64,000 nt of DNA from Kaistia soli DSM 19436 (GTDB lineage: Bacteria > Pseudomonadota > Alphaproteobacteria > Rhizobiales > Kaistiaceae). Numbering within the stretch: position 1 is the stretch's first letter; each line of letters begins with the position of its first letter. The position numbers were made by a program, and so were the translations under genes. Location: NCBI RefSeq assembly GCF_900129325.1, contig NZ_FQUP01000006.1, positions 1 through 64,000 on the forward strand. Reading direction: 5' to 3'. Shown here in pieces: positions 18,763-28,285 of the stretch. The notes beneath the pieces were generated by a model. It saw only the letters and a program-made list of their open reading frames with translations. It ran no database searches and was not told the origin of the DNA.

Positions 18763-19412
18763 CACTGATCAACCTGACCCTGGATGAACTTGAACGTGAT
18801 GCGCTGACCGAGTTGGTCAACATTGGGGTCAGCCGCGCTGCGGCCAGCCTGCGCAAGATGGTCGGCAAGCAGGTTCTGCTGTCGGTGCCAACAGTGGAAG
18901 TAGTGACCCAGCAAGCCGCGGCGGCGCTGATCGGCCAGCGTGAAAGCGACGATTTGGTCGCCATCCAGCAGGAATTCGGCGGCGCCTTCTCCGGCAAGGC
19001 CCTGCTGATTTTCCCCGAAGACAACAGTTTTGAATTGGTCCGCGCCATTATCGGAGATGAAGTGGATGCCGCCGAAGTGGCTTCGCTCAAGGACGAGGCT
19101 CTGGCTGAGACCGGCAATGTGATCCTGAACGGATGTCTCGGCACTATTGCCAACATGCTCAATCAGTCGCTGCAGATGTCGCTGCCCAAGGTAGTTTATG
19201 GCGACGGCAAGGTCCTATTCGATGTCGGACTCGAGCCCGATGCTGACGGTTTGGTGCTGTTCCTATATATCAATTTTGCCGTGCGCGACCGGAACATCCG
19301 TGGCTATATCGCCATGATCATGGATTTGCCGTCGCTGAACATGTTGAAAGAGCTGCTTGACGATTTCATCAACCGCGTCACCGCTGACAGCAATTGGGCC
19401 GTGGGTGCTTGA
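18759..19412 (+). CDS. CheC-type CheY-P phosphatase
   Basis: A 217-residue protein with the two-fold CheC/CheX pattern. The first active helix is DALTELVNIGVSRAA (Glu and Asn two residues apart) and the second is ALAETGNVILNGCLG, each followed about 20 residues later by a conserved Pro. These E-x2-N signatures are the phosphatase residues that remove phosphate from CheY. The gene is coupled to the CheY-like gene by an ATGA overlap. CheC is common in Firmicutes, Thermotogae and Archaea and less so in alphaproteobacteria, which generally rely on multiple CheY proteins as phosphate sinks. Confidence 0.85.
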   Translation: MTLINLTLDELERDALTELVNIGVSRAAASLRKMVGKQVLLSVPTVEVVTQQAAAALIGQRESDDLVAIQQEFGGAFSGKALLIFPEDNSFELVRAIIGDEVDAAEVASLKDEALAETGNVILNGCLGTIANMLNQSLQMSLPKVVYGDGKVLFDVGLEPDADGLVLFLYINFAVRDRNIRGYIAMIMDLPSLNMLKELLDDFINRVTADSNWAVGA

Positions 19413-19446
19413 CCAACAGCTTGCAATGATGAAGGCCGTTCCCTGA

Positions 19447-21822
19447 GTGCGCAATGACCAACACATGGACGATACCGGCTCCGCCCGCGCCGAGCTTTCC
19501 GACCTGCAGCACCAGATCGCCGAGGCAAGGCAGCGGCTTGACCTCACGCTGGAAGCGGCAGGCGCTGTGGGTAGCTGGGAATGGGACATCGCCAACCAGC
19601 GCCTCACTGCCGATGCACACTTTGCCGGCCTAACCGGACAGGACCCGCTCGCTTTCGCCAATGGCGTGCCAACGACACAGTTTTTCACCGGCATTCATCC
19701 CGAAGACGTCCGCCGCATCCGCATCGCGGTGGCAGGTATCCTGGCCGGTGCGGAAGTGTTTTCTAAGGACTACCGTCTGCTCAAGGACGATGGTGTCATC
19801 CGCTGGATCCATGCTGAAGGCCGAACGGTCCTCGACGAGCTCGACCGGCCTCTGCGTTTCCATGGCACGCTGGTCGACGTCACCGATCGCAAGCGAGCCG
19901 AAGAACAATTGCGTGTCGCCCAGACTGCCGGTCGCGTAGGTACGTTCGAGCATACCGATGGCTACGGCACAGTTGCCGTGTCGCGCCAGTTCTGCCGGCT
20001 GCTTGGCCTGCATCCGACCGATGTGCTGCCGGTCCGGACCATCAACCTGCTGGTGCATCCCGATGATCGCCCCATCATCGATCCCAAATTGCCCAGCACG
20101 CCGCAGCCGGAGCGGAATATCGAATTTCGCATAACCCGTGCAGATAGCGGGGAAACTCGCTGGCTAGCGCGCAGGGGTGAATATCTGCAGGATCTGGATG
20201 CCAACGGCCTGCGCTACATCGGCGTCATCTACGACATTACCCAATCCAAGCGCGTCGAAGAGCAGCTCCGGCTGGCCAATGAGACCCTATCGGAAAGCGT
20301 GCGCGAGCGCACTCGCGAGCGCAATCAGGTCTGGCAGAATTCGCGCGATCTGCTGGCTGTGGTCGGCGTTGACGGAATCATCCGCGACGCCAATCCCGCC
20401 TGGCGTGCCATTCTTGGATACGAGCTTGCCAAGATCATCGGCCGGTCCTTCCTGGAGCTAATTACGCAGGAGGAATTGGACGCCGCCAGCCGCCTGATCG
20501 AATTCGATCCACAGCGGTTGCTGACATCGACTGATCTGAGCCTGACCGCTGCCGACGAGTCTCTCCATTGGTTTTCATGGGATGCGGTGGCCGAAGGCGA
20601 ACTGATCTATCTTTATGGCCATAACATCACTCCCGAACGCAAGCAGGCGGAAATCCTGCGCGAGACGGAAGCGTTGCTGCGCCAGTCTCAGAAAATGGAA
20701 GCCGTTGGCCAGCTGACCGGCGGCATCGCACATGATTTCAACAATATGCTGACTGGCGTCATCGGCTCACTGGAAGTGATGAAGCGCCGCATTGCTAACC
20801 AGCGCTATGACGATCTAGACCGCTTTATGAATGCCGCCATCACCTCAGCGCAGCGCGCGGCCGCGCTGACCCATCGCCTGCTGGCCTTTTCGCGGCGGCA
20901 ATCGCTTGATCGCAAGCCTACCGACGTTGTGCCGCTGATCGAATCCATGCGCGACCTGCTGAGCCGCACCCTAGGGGAGCAGATTTCGCTGGAGACCGTT
21001 CTGCCGGCTGATAGCTGGCAGGCGATCACTGATGCCAATCAGCTGGAAAACGCGATCCTGAACCTCGCGATCAATGCCCGCGATGCAATGCCCGAAGGCG
21101 GCCAATTGATCATTCAGGTGGCGAACAAGACCCTGAGCGGGCGGGACATTCGCGGCATCGATGGGGCAGTCGTCGGCGACTATCTTCGGGTCTCAGTGAT
21201 CGACACGGGCGAGGGCATGGCGCCTGAAGTCATCGACAAGGCTTTTGACCCGTTCTTCACCACCAAGCCGATCGGCCAGGGAACCGGGCTGGGACTGTCG
21301 ATGATCTATGGTTTTGTCCGGCAGTCGGGCGGGCATGTCGAAATAGAAAGTGCGCTGGGCAACGGCACGACAGTGTCGCTTTATCTGCCCCGTAACGCCA
21401 AGACTTGGGCGCCATCAGCAACAGATATCGGGGTGGTCACGACACCTATGGGCAGCGGTGAGACTGTGCTCATCGTCGAAGACGATGCTTCGGTCCGCCT
21501 GCTCGTCGTCGACGTCCTGGAGGAGCTGGGTTACAGCGCTATCGAGGCCGGCGATGGGGATCATGCGGTGCCCATCCTGCAATCGGGAGCCCGAATTGAC
21601 CTCTTAATCTCCGATGTAGGGCTGCCTGGTCTCAACGGCCGCCAACTGGCCGAAATTGCCCGTCAAACGCGCCCGGACCTACGGGTCTTGTTCATCACTG
21701 GCTATGCCGCGATGGCTGCTTCGCGGTCTGAATTCCTCGAGCCAGGCATGGATATGATCACCAAACCCTTTGCATTGGATGATCTGGCCACCAAGATCCG
21801 CAACATGGTGGCTTCGGGCTGA
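19447..21822 (+). CDS. PAS-containing hybrid histidine kinase
   Basis: A 791-residue soluble sensor kinase. Three PAS-type domains (about residues 30-145, 150-275 and 295-400) are followed by a HisKA domain whose phospho-His sits in GGIAHDFNNML (about 428). Next is a HATPase with GEGMAPEV and GTGLGLSM, and a C-terminal receiver (about 675-790) with Asp in ISDVGLPGLNG. There are no membrane helices. The GTG at 19447 follows GAAGG; an ATG six codons later is possible. It lies 34 bases after the CheC-type gene and is probably in the same operon, so it may feed an extra signal, perhaps redox or light through PAS, into the chemosensory pathway. Confidence 0.9.
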   Translation: MRNDQHMDDTGSARAELSDLQHQIAEARQRLDLTLEAAGAVGSWEWDIANQRLTADAHFAGLTGQDPLAFANGVPTTQFFTGIHPEDVRRIRIAVAGILAGAEVFSKDYRLLKDDGVIRWIHAEGRTVLDELDRPLRFHGTLVDVTDRKRAEEQLRVAQTAGRVGTFEHTDGYGTVAVSRQFCRLLGLHPTDVLPVRTINLLVHPDDRPIIDPKLPSTPQPERNIEFRITRADSGETRWLARRGEYLQDLDANGLRYIGVIYDITQSKRVEEQLRLANETLSESVRERTRERNQVWQNSRDLLAVVGVDGIIRDANPAWRAILGYELAKIIGRSFLELITQEELDAASRLIEFDPQRLLTSTDLSLTAADESLHWFSWDAVAEGELIYLYGHNITPERKQAEILRETEALLRQSQKMEAVGQLTGGIAHDFNNMLTGVIGSLEVMKRRIANQRYDDLDRFMNAAITSAQRAAALTHRLLAFSRRQSLDRKPTDVVPLIESMRDLLSRTLGEQISLETVLPADSWQAITDANQLENAILNLAINARDAMPEGGQLIIQVANKTLSGRDIRGIDGAVVGDYLRVSVIDTGEGMAPEVIDKAFDPFFTTKPIGQGTGLGLSMIYGFVRQSGGHVEIESALGNGTTVSLYLPRNAKTWAPSATDIGVVTTPMGSGETVLIVEDDASVRLLVVDVLEELGYSAIEAGDGDHAVPILQSGARIDLLISDVGLPGLNGRQLAEIARQTRPDLRVLFITGYAAMAASRSEFLEPGMDMITKPFALDDLATKIRNMVASG

Positions 21823-22315
21823 GGTTCGACACTGCTTTGTAGTGGGACCCGCTGCGTCGCACGCGTGATCAGCGCGCTTCGGCAGCCCAGCCATTCGGTG
21901 ACTCGCCGAAGCGCCTCGGCATCCGGCGGAAACACAGTGTGCCACACTGGCAGCTGGCGAGCACATGACGAAACCACACCCACGGCAGCAAATTTAGAGC
22001 CTCTAGCGGATCAAGATCGTGTGCCGACGATATCGTCACCTCTGCAGGTCCGCAGCGATCTGTCACGTATGCAATCGATGAGCGCGGCAATATGATCTAC
22101 ACGCAGCTAAAGGTGAAGACTTGCAGTGAAGCTAGCGCCAACGCCGTGACCGTAGGAGGCTTGGCGCTCCGGACCCGACGCTCGAACTCAGTTCGTCGTA
22201 GTTCGCCTGCTGGCGGAGGAAGCCAGTGCCTCGACCTTGCTGGACCGCTCGACACATTCTTGCTGCAATTATGACACGGCGGCTCTTCAGCAGGACTCTT
22301 GTCAGACGTCCTCGT
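21823..22315. other. Intergenic stretch between che operon and Mrp region
   Basis: About 490 bases without a recognisable gene on either strand. Short frames exist, but none has a ribosome-binding site plus sensible composition. No terminator with a T-run was recognised after the hybrid kinase. Confidence 0.35.
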
Positions 22316-22567
22316 TTAGCCGCCGAGGCTGCATGTTCTCATGCAGACACCCATTCCACGTGTCAGCTTGTCGTCGAACAGAAGCTCGACGCCGCTCTGC
22401 GCGAATGCGGCGATCAGCAGCGCCTCGGAACTGCGATGCAACTCGTGTCGGTGACGTTCGAAATCCTTGATGGTGCTACGGGACACGCCGGAGGCCGAGG
22501 CGAGCTTATCCTGGGTCCAGCAGAGGAGGCCACGGGCCGCACGGCATTGCGCTGGATGAAGAAGCAT
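22316..22567 (-). CDS. XRE-family helix-turn-helix regulator, small
   Basis: An 83-residue protein whose central part (QCRAARGLLCWTQDKLASASGV, then SRSTIKDFERHRHELHRSSEALL) is the XRE/Cro-type HTH pattern seen in many short alphaproteobacterial regulators. The FDDK segment that follows is the usual short C-terminal strand, and the last dozen residues look untemplated. The start at 22567 is the first ATG, but the true start may differ. It is divergent from mrpA, so it may regulate the antiporter operon or be a leftover of an older neighbourhood. Confidence 0.7.
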   Translation of the reverse strand: MLLHPAQCRAARGLLCWTQDKLASASGVSRSTIKDFERHRHELHRSSEALLIAAFAQSGVELLFDDKLTRGMGVCMRTCSLGG

Positions 22568-22661
22568 CGGTCGGGCTCTCGATTTCGGTTTGCGAAGTCA
22601 ACCATACTGGGCGACATTGCGCAATGTCGTCCATCCCCTGCTCCATGGAGTCGTGCCGCCG

Positions 22662-25577
22662 GTGCAAGGTAGTGCCTTCCTCGTCTCGCTAATCAGCCTG
22701 CCCTTCCTCGCGGCGCTCGCGTCCTTGTGCCTGCCGGCCAGGTCGCGGAACGCCGAGGCGTGGCTCGTCGGCGTAACGATGCTGATCCTGCTGGTCCTTG
22801 TCGCTTTCGCCTATCCCGGCGTCGCGCACGGCGCCGCGCTCCGGCGCGACATCGGCTGGATCCCCGAACTGAGCCTCAGTCTCGTGCTGCGGATGGACGG
22901 ATTCGCGTGGGTGTTCTCGGTGCTCATCACCGGGATCGGGCTGCTCGTGGTACTCTACACCCGCTACTACATGTCACCGGAAGATCCGGTGGCGCGTTTC
23001 TACGCCTTCTTCCTTGCCTTCGCCGGATCGATGCTTGGCGTGGTGACGTCGGGCAACATCATCCAGCTCGTTGTCTTCTGGGAGATGACGAGTGTTTTCT
23101 CCTTCCTCTTGATCGGTTATTGGTACCACAATGCCCCGGCCCGCGACGGCGCGCGCATGGCGCTGACCGTAACCGGGGTCGGCGGGCTTGCGCTCCTCGC
23201 CGGCGGGCTGCTCATCGGCCATGTTGTCGGCAGCTACGACCTCGACGCCGTCCTCGCATCGGGCGACGCGATCCGCGCAAGCAACCTCTACCTCCCGATC
23301 TTGATCCTCGTTCTGCTCGCGGCCTTCACCAAGAGCGCGCAGTTCCCGTTCCAGTTCTGGCTGCCGAATGCCATGGCGGCCCCGACGCCGGTCTCGGCCT
23401 ATCTGCATTCGGCGACCATGGTGAAGGCCGGCGTGTTTCTGCTCGCCCGCTTCTGGCCGGTCCTGGCAGGCACGCCCGAATGGTTCTGGCTCGTTGGCCT
23501 TGCCGGCCTTGCGACGCTTCTGCTCGGCGCGTTCTTCGCCATCTTCGAGCAGGACATCAAGGGCCTGCTCGCCTATTCGACGATCAGCCATCTCGGCCTG
23601 ATCACACTGCTGCTCAGCCTCGGCAGCCCGCTCGGGCTGGTCGCGGCCATCTTCCACATGATGAACCACGCGACGTTCAAGGCGTCGCTCTTCATGGCCG
23701 CCGGCATCATCGACCACGAGGTCGGCACCCGCGACATGCGCAAGCTCGGCGGGCTGTTCACCTTCATGCCGATCACGGCGACACTCGCCATGGTCGCGAG
23801 CGCCGCCATGGCCGGCGTGCCGCTGCTGAACGGCTTCCTGTCGAAGGAGATGTTCTTCGCCGAGACCGTGGAAACGCATACGCCATCGATCCTTGACACG
23901 GTTACGCCCTATGTCGCGGTGCTCGCAGGCACCTTCGCCGTCACCTATTCGATCCGCTTCATCCACAGCGTCTTCTTAGGCCCGATCCCGGCCGATATGC
24001 CGCGCACGGCGCATGAGCCGCCCTTCGTCATGCGGCTGCCGGTGCTGCTTCTCGTCCTGATCTGCCTGATCGTCGGGATCGCGCCCGGCCACACGATCGG
24101 GCCGTTCCTGCACAGCGCCGTGCTCTCCGTGCTCGGCGACGAGACGCCGTATTACAGCCTCTCGGTCTGGCACGGCGTCAATTTGCCGCTGCTGATGAGC
24201 ACGATCGCGCTGGTTGCCGGCAGCCTCTTCTACTTCACGCTCAAGATTTATCTGGCGACCAGCGAGGAAGGTCCGCCCCTCATCCGCCGCCTGCGCGGCG
24301 AGCGCATCTTCGAGCGCGTGATGGTCTCGGTCGCCTGGCGCTGGGCGCGGCTGCTTGAGATCCGGTTCGGCACGCGGCGGCTGCAGCCGCAGCTCCTGCT
24401 CGTGATCTCGGTCGCCGTTGCGGCGGCGCTCGTCGTGCTGCTGCGGGGCGGGCTCGGGTTGCCCTCGCCCTGGAGCCGCGGCGTCGACCTTCTCTTCCCG
24501 GTGCTTTGGGCGATCGGTATTGTCTGCGCCATCGGCGCCGCCTACCAGGCCAAGTACCACCGCCTCGTTGCGCTGGTGCTGATGAGCGGCGCCGGCCTCG
24601 TCACCTGCGTCACCTTCGTCTGGCTGTCGGCGCCCGACCTCGCGCTGACCCAGCTCCTCGTCGAGGTGGTGACGACGGTGCTGATCCTGCTCGGGCTGCG
24701 CTGGCTGCCGAAGCGCAGCGAGGAGGTCCGGCAGCCCTCGTCCATCCGGGCCACCCTGCGCCGATATCGCGACCTCGGCATCGCCGTCGTGAGCGGTGCC
24801 GGCATGACGCTCGTCGCCTATGCGGTCATGACCCGCCAGCCGCCGCAGACGATCGCCGACTATTTCGTCGAGCGAGCCTATTCCGAAGGCGGGGGGCGCA
24901 ACGTCGTCAACGTCATCCTGGTCGATTTCCGCGGCTTCGATACCTTCGGCGAGATCGCCGTGCTCGGCATCGTGGCGCTCACCGTCTTCGCCCTACTCCG
25001 CCGGTTCCGCCCGGCGCCCGACAGCGTCGAATCCCCGTTTCAGCAGCAGCAGCAGACCGGCCCCGAGGACGAGGCGACCTCGGGCGGCGACGGCAGCATC
25101 GCCAGTGACTACCTGCTCGTCCCCTCCGTCACCATGCGCTGGCTGTTCCCGGTAATCATCATGTTCGCGGCCTATCTGTTCATGCGCGGACACGACCTGC
25201 CGGGCGGCGGCTTCGCGGCCGGCATCGCGATGGCCGCCGCCTTCATCCTGCAATACATGGCGTCCGGCGTGCGCGTCGTGGAGGAGCAGCTGCGCGTCCT
25301 TCCGGTGCGCTGGATCGGCATGGGCCTCCTCATCGCTGCCGCGACGGGCATGGGCTCCTGGGTATTCGGCTATCCGTTCCTGACCTCGCATGCGCGCTAT
25401 GTGGACCTGCCCGTCATCGGCAAGATTCCCGCCGCGACCGCGCTCCTCTTCGACCTCGGCGTCTTCTCGCTCGTTGTCGGTGCCACGGTGCTGATGCTCA
25501 TTGCGCTCGCGCACCAGTCGATCCGCAGGCTGCGCGCCTCGGGGATCCCGCTTTCCCAAAACGCGGAGGCGCCGTGA
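22662..25577 (+). CDS. mrpA: MrpA/MrpB fusion, large subunit of Na+(K+)/H+ antiporter
   Basis: About 971 aa with around 20 membrane helices. Residues up to about 530 are the NuoL/ND5-like proton channel, with the key Glu in FWEMTSVFSFLL and Lys in TKSAQFPFQFWLP and HSATMVKAG. The part after about 600 is the MrpA C-terminal MbhD/MbhE-like region. The last 140 or so residues (YLFMRGHDLPGGGFAAG) are MrpB. This fusion defines group 2 Mrp/Pha systems of alphaproteobacteria, which exchange Na+ or K+ for protons for pH and salt homeostasis. The start is uncertain: the GTG at 22662 has GGAG 11 bases upstream, while TTG and GTG codons further up are in frame. Confidence 0.93.
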   Translation: MQGSAFLVSLISLPFLAALASLCLPARSRNAEAWLVGVTMLILLVLVAFAYPGVAHGAALRRDIGWIPELSLSLVLRMDGFAWVFSVLITGIGLLVVLYTRYYMSPEDPVARFYAFFLAFAGSMLGVVTSGNIIQLVVFWEMTSVFSFLLIGYWYHNAPARDGARMALTVTGVGGLALLAGGLLIGHVVGSYDLDAVLASGDAIRASNLYLPILILVLLAAFTKSAQFPFQFWLPNAMAAPTPVSAYLHSATMVKAGVFLLARFWPVLAGTPEWFWLVGLAGLATLLLGAFFAIFEQDIKGLLAYSTISHLGLITLLLSLGSPLGLVAAIFHMMNHATFKASLFMAAGIIDHEVGTRDMRKLGGLFTFMPITATLAMVASAAMAGVPLLNGFLSKEMFFAETVETHTPSILDTVTPYVAVLAGTFAVTYSIRFIHSVFLGPIPADMPRTAHEPPFVMRLPVLLLVLICLIVGIAPGHTIGPFLHSAVLSVLGDETPYYSLSVWHGVNLPLLMSTIALVAGSLFYFTLKIYLATSEEGPPLIRRLRGERIFERVMVSVAWRWARLLEIRFGTRRLQPQLLLVISVAVAAALVVLLRGGLGLPSPWSRGVDLLFPVLWAIGIVCAIGAAYQAKYHRLVALVLMSGAGLVTCVTFVWLSAPDLALTQLLVEVVTTVLILLGLRWLPKRSEEVRQPSSIRATLRRYRDLGIAVVSGAGMTLVAYAVMTRQPPQTIADYFVERAYSEGGGRNVVNVILVDFRGFDTFGEIAVLGIVALTVFALLRRFRPAPDSVESPFQQQQQTGPEDEATSGGDGSIASDYLLVPSVTMRWLFPVIIMFAAYLFMRGHDLPGGGFAAGIAMAAAFILQYMASGVRVVEEQLRVLPVRWIGMGLLIAAATGMGSWVFGYPFLTSHARYVDLPVIGKIPAATALLFDLGVFSLVVGATVLMLIALAHQSIRRLRASGIPLSQNAEAP

Positions 25578-25915
25578 TGGAACTCACGCTTGCGATCGGG
25601 ATCGGCGTGCTCACCGGCTCGGGGGTCTGGCTGGTGCTGCGCCCGCGTAGCTATCAGGTGATCATCGGACTGTCGCTCGCAGGCTATGGTGTGAACCTGT
25701 TCATCTTTTCGATGGGTCGGCTGCGTGTGAACGCCCCGCCGGTCCTGGCAGCCGGCGGCCCCATCGACCCAACGCTCTATACTGACCCGCTGCCGCAGGC
25801 GCTGGTGCTGACCGCAATCGTGATCGGCTTCGCGACGACGGCGCTCTTCCTCGTCGTCCTGCTCGTCTCCCGTGGGCTGACGGGAAGCGATCACGTCGAT
25901 GGCAGGGAGCCGTGA
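25577..25915 (+). CDS. mrpC: MrpC subunit of the cation/proton antiporter
   Basis: A 112-residue NuoK-like protein with three membrane helices (GIGVLTGSGVWLVLRP, VIIGLSLAGYGVNLFIF and ALVLTAIVIGFATTALFLVVLL). The last helix carries the family's QALVLTAIVIG motif. The start at 25577 has GGAGG seven bases upstream and shares one base with the mrpA stop. Confidence 0.93.
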   Translation: MELTLAIGIGVLTGSGVWLVLRPRSYQVIIGLSLAGYGVNLFIFSMGRLRVNAPPVLAAGGPIDPTLYTDPLPQALVLTAIVIGFATTALFLVVLLVSRGLTGSDHVDGREP

Positions 25916-25917
25916 CG

Positions 25918-27525
25918 ATGGAGCTCGGCGACCACCTCCTGATTGTGCCGATCGTGCTGCCGCTGGTCACCGCAGCGCTGCTGCTGCTCTTCGACGAGCG
26001 CCGCCACATCCTGAAGGCAACGATCGGCACGCTGTCGACGCTGGCGCTGGCCGGGGTCTCGATCGCACTTCTCGCGATGATGAGTTCCGGCACCGGCCCG
26101 GAATCTGTGGCCTATCTGCTTGGCGACTGGCCGGCGCCCTTCGGCATCGTGCTGGTGCTCGACCGGTTGTCGGCCATGATGCTGGTGACTGCCAGCCTGC
26201 TCGCCGTCGCGGCGCAGCTCTTCGCGCTGGCGCGCTGGCGCAACAGCGGACCGCATTTCCACAGCCTATTCCAGTTCCTGCTGATGGGCCTCAGCGGCGC
26301 CTTCCTGACCGGCGACCTGTTCAACCTGTTCGTCTTCTTCGAGGTGATGCTCGCCGCCTCCTATGCGCTGCTGCTGCACGGCTCCGGCGCCGTGCGTGTC
26401 CGCGCCGGGCTTCACTACATCGCCATCAACCTCGTCGCCTCGTTTCTCTTCCTGATCGGCGTCAGCCTGATCTACAGCGTCACCGGCACGCTCAACATGG
26501 CCGACCTGGCAGGCCGCGTCGCCGGCCTGTCGCCGGATCATCGCAGCCTGCTCGAGGCCGGCACGGCGATCCTCGGCATCGCCTTCCTGGTAAAGGCCGG
26601 CATGTGGCCGCTGTGCTTCTGGATGCCGGGCGCCTATGCGGCGGCGGCCGCACCAGTCGCCGCGGTCTTCGCGGTGCTGAGCAAGGTCGGCGTCTATGCC
26701 GTCTTCCGCCTTTCGCCACTCCTGCTCGGCGTCGACGCCGGATCGTCGGCTGGCCTGCCGGACCTCATGCTCCTCGTAGGCGGCCTCGCTACGGTTGCGT
26801 TCGGCATGATCGGCGTGCTGGCCTCACAAGCGCTGGCGCGGCTCGCCGCCTTCAGCATCATCGTCTCGAGCGGAACCCTGCTCGCCGCGGCCGGAATGGC
26901 CGATGTCGCGACCACGGCCGGTGCCCTCTTCTACATGGTCAGCTCGACCTTCACGATCGGCGCCCTCTTCCTTCTCATCGAGCTCGTCGAGCGCGCCCAA
27001 GACCCGGCCGCGAACGTCCTCGCGGTCACGTCGGAGCTCTATGGCGATGACGAAGGCGAGGACGTCGCGGAGGTCGGCATTGCCATTCCGGCCACGCTCG
27101 CCATCCTCGGCACCTGCTTCGCGCTTTGTGGCATCCTCGTCGCGGGCCTACCACCCTTCTCCGGCTTCCTCGGCAAGTTCGCGCTGCTCTCGGCCGCGCT
27201 CGGGGCCGGCGGCGAAGGCGCGATCCGGCCGGCGGCCTGGTCCTTCCTAGCGCTCGTCATCCTTTCCGGCCTGTTCGCGATGGTCGCCATGGTCCGCGCC
27301 GGCATCCGCATCTTCTGGGCGCCGATGGAGCCGATCGTGCCGCGGGTGCGCGTGATTGAGTTCGCGCCTGTCGCGATCCTGCTCGGGCTCTGCGTGGCGA
27401 TGACCGTCGGCGGCGGGCCGCTGATGCGCTACGCCACCGCGACGGCCGAGGCGCTGCATGCTCCGGCGGCCTATATCGACAGCGTTCGCGCCACGGCTCG
27501 GGTCACGGCGGGAGACGACCGATGA
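25918..27525 (+). CDS. mrpD: MrpD subunit, NuoN/ND2-like proton channel
   Basis: A 535-residue protein with about 14 membrane helices. It has the proton-path Glu in VFFEVMLAASYALLLHG and the Lys in FLVKAGMWPLCFW and AVLSKVGVYA, which are conserved in antiporter-like complex I subunits. The ATG at 25918 is preferred because GGGAG lies eight bases upstream; a GTG two codons earlier overlaps the mrpC stop. It is an essential channel-forming part of the Mrp complex. Confidence 0.94.
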   Translation: MELGDHLLIVPIVLPLVTAALLLLFDERRHILKATIGTLSTLALAGVSIALLAMMSSGTGPESVAYLLGDWPAPFGIVLVLDRLSAMMLVTASLLAVAAQLFALARWRNSGPHFHSLFQFLLMGLSGAFLTGDLFNLFVFFEVMLAASYALLLHGSGAVRVRAGLHYIAINLVASFLFLIGVSLIYSVTGTLNMADLAGRVAGLSPDHRSLLEAGTAILGIAFLVKAGMWPLCFWMPGAYAAAAAPVAAVFAVLSKVGVYAVFRLSPLLLGVDAGSSAGLPDLMLLVGGLATVAFGMIGVLASQALARLAAFSIIVSSGTLLAAAGMADVATTAGALFYMVSSTFTIGALFLLIELVERAQDPAANVLAVTSELYGDDEGEDVAEVGIAIPATLAILGTCFALCGILVAGLPPFSGFLGKFALLSAALGAGGEGAIRPAAWSFLALVILSGLFAMVAMVRAGIRIFWAPMEPIVPRVRVIEFAPVAILLGLCVAMTVGGGPLMRYATATAEALHAPAAYIDSVRATARVTAGDDR

Positions 27526-28007
27526 CACGCTGGCTGCCCTATCCGGTGCTGACCGCCTCGCTGCTGGTGATGTGGCTGCTCCTCAACGGTGTCTCCGCCG
27601 GCCATCTCCTGCTAGGCACCGTTCTCGCGATCGGCGCCGCGCGGACCATGGCGGCGCTGCAGCCCTCCAAGCCGCGCGTACGGCGTTGGGACAGCGTCGT
27701 CAGGCTGGTCGCGATCGTCTTCGTCGACCTTGTCCGCTCCAACATCGCCGTGGGTCGCATCATCATCGAGGGGCCCGACCGGCCGGGCCAGCCGGGATTC
27801 CTGGTCGTGCCGCTGGCGCTCAACGACCGGACCGCCCTCGCCGTCCTCGCTTGCATCCTGACCGCGACCCCCGGCACGGCCTGGCTCGAATACCGCTCGC
27901 GCCGCGACACCCTCCTGCTGCATGTGCTCGATCTCGGCGAGGAGCAGGACTGGATCGACCTGATCAAGAAGCGCTATGAGCCGCTCCTGCTGGAGATATT
28001 CGAATGA
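27522..28007 (+). CDS. mrpE: MrpE subunit of the antiporter
   Basis: A 161-residue protein with two or three N-terminal membrane helices and a cytoplasmic part containing LNDRTALAVLACILTATPGTAWLEY-type sequence, which is characteristic of MrpE. The ATG overlaps the mrpD stop by four bases. Confidence 0.93.
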   Translation: MTRWLPYPVLTASLLVMWLLLNGVSAGHLLLGTVLAIGAARTMAALQPSKPRVRRWDSVVRLVAIVFVDLVRSNIAVGRIIIEGPDRPGQPGFLVVPLALNDRTALAVLACILTATPGTAWLEYRSRRDTLLLHVLDLGEEQDWIDLIKKRYEPLLLEIFE

Positions 28008-28285
28008 GCACCGCGATCCTCTCCTGGTCCATTTCTCTCGCGCAGCTGCTCCTCGTTGCGGCGATGGCATGCTGCCTCTACCGGCTCGTCGTCGGGCCTC
28101 GGGCGCAGGATCGCGTGCTCGCCCTCGACGCGCTCTATGTCTGCGCGATGCTGCTGCTGCTGACAATCGGCATGCTGAGCGGCGGGACGCTGTATTTCGA
28201 GGCTGCGCTGGTCATCGCGCTTCTCGGCTTCGTGTCGACCGCGGCGCTGGCGAAGTTCCTGATGCGCGGGGAGGTCATCGAATGA
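28004..28285 (+). CDS. mrpF: MrpF subunit of the antiporter
   Basis: A 93-residue, three-helix membrane protein with the family motif RLVVGPRAQDRVLALDAL. The Asp here is functionally important in studied MrpF proteins. It overlaps mrpE by four bases. Confidence 0.93.
   Translation: MSTAILSWSISLAQLLLVAAMACCLYRLVVGPRAQDRVLALDALYVCAMLLLLTIGMLSGGTLYFEAALVIALLGFVSTAALAKFLMRGEVIE

Noticed and set aside
22974-23966. Long minus-strand frame opposite mrpA (330 codons)
   Set aside because: It is a high-GC shadow of the conserved MrpA coding strand; the translation is rich in Arg/Glu/His with no domain or ribosome-binding site.
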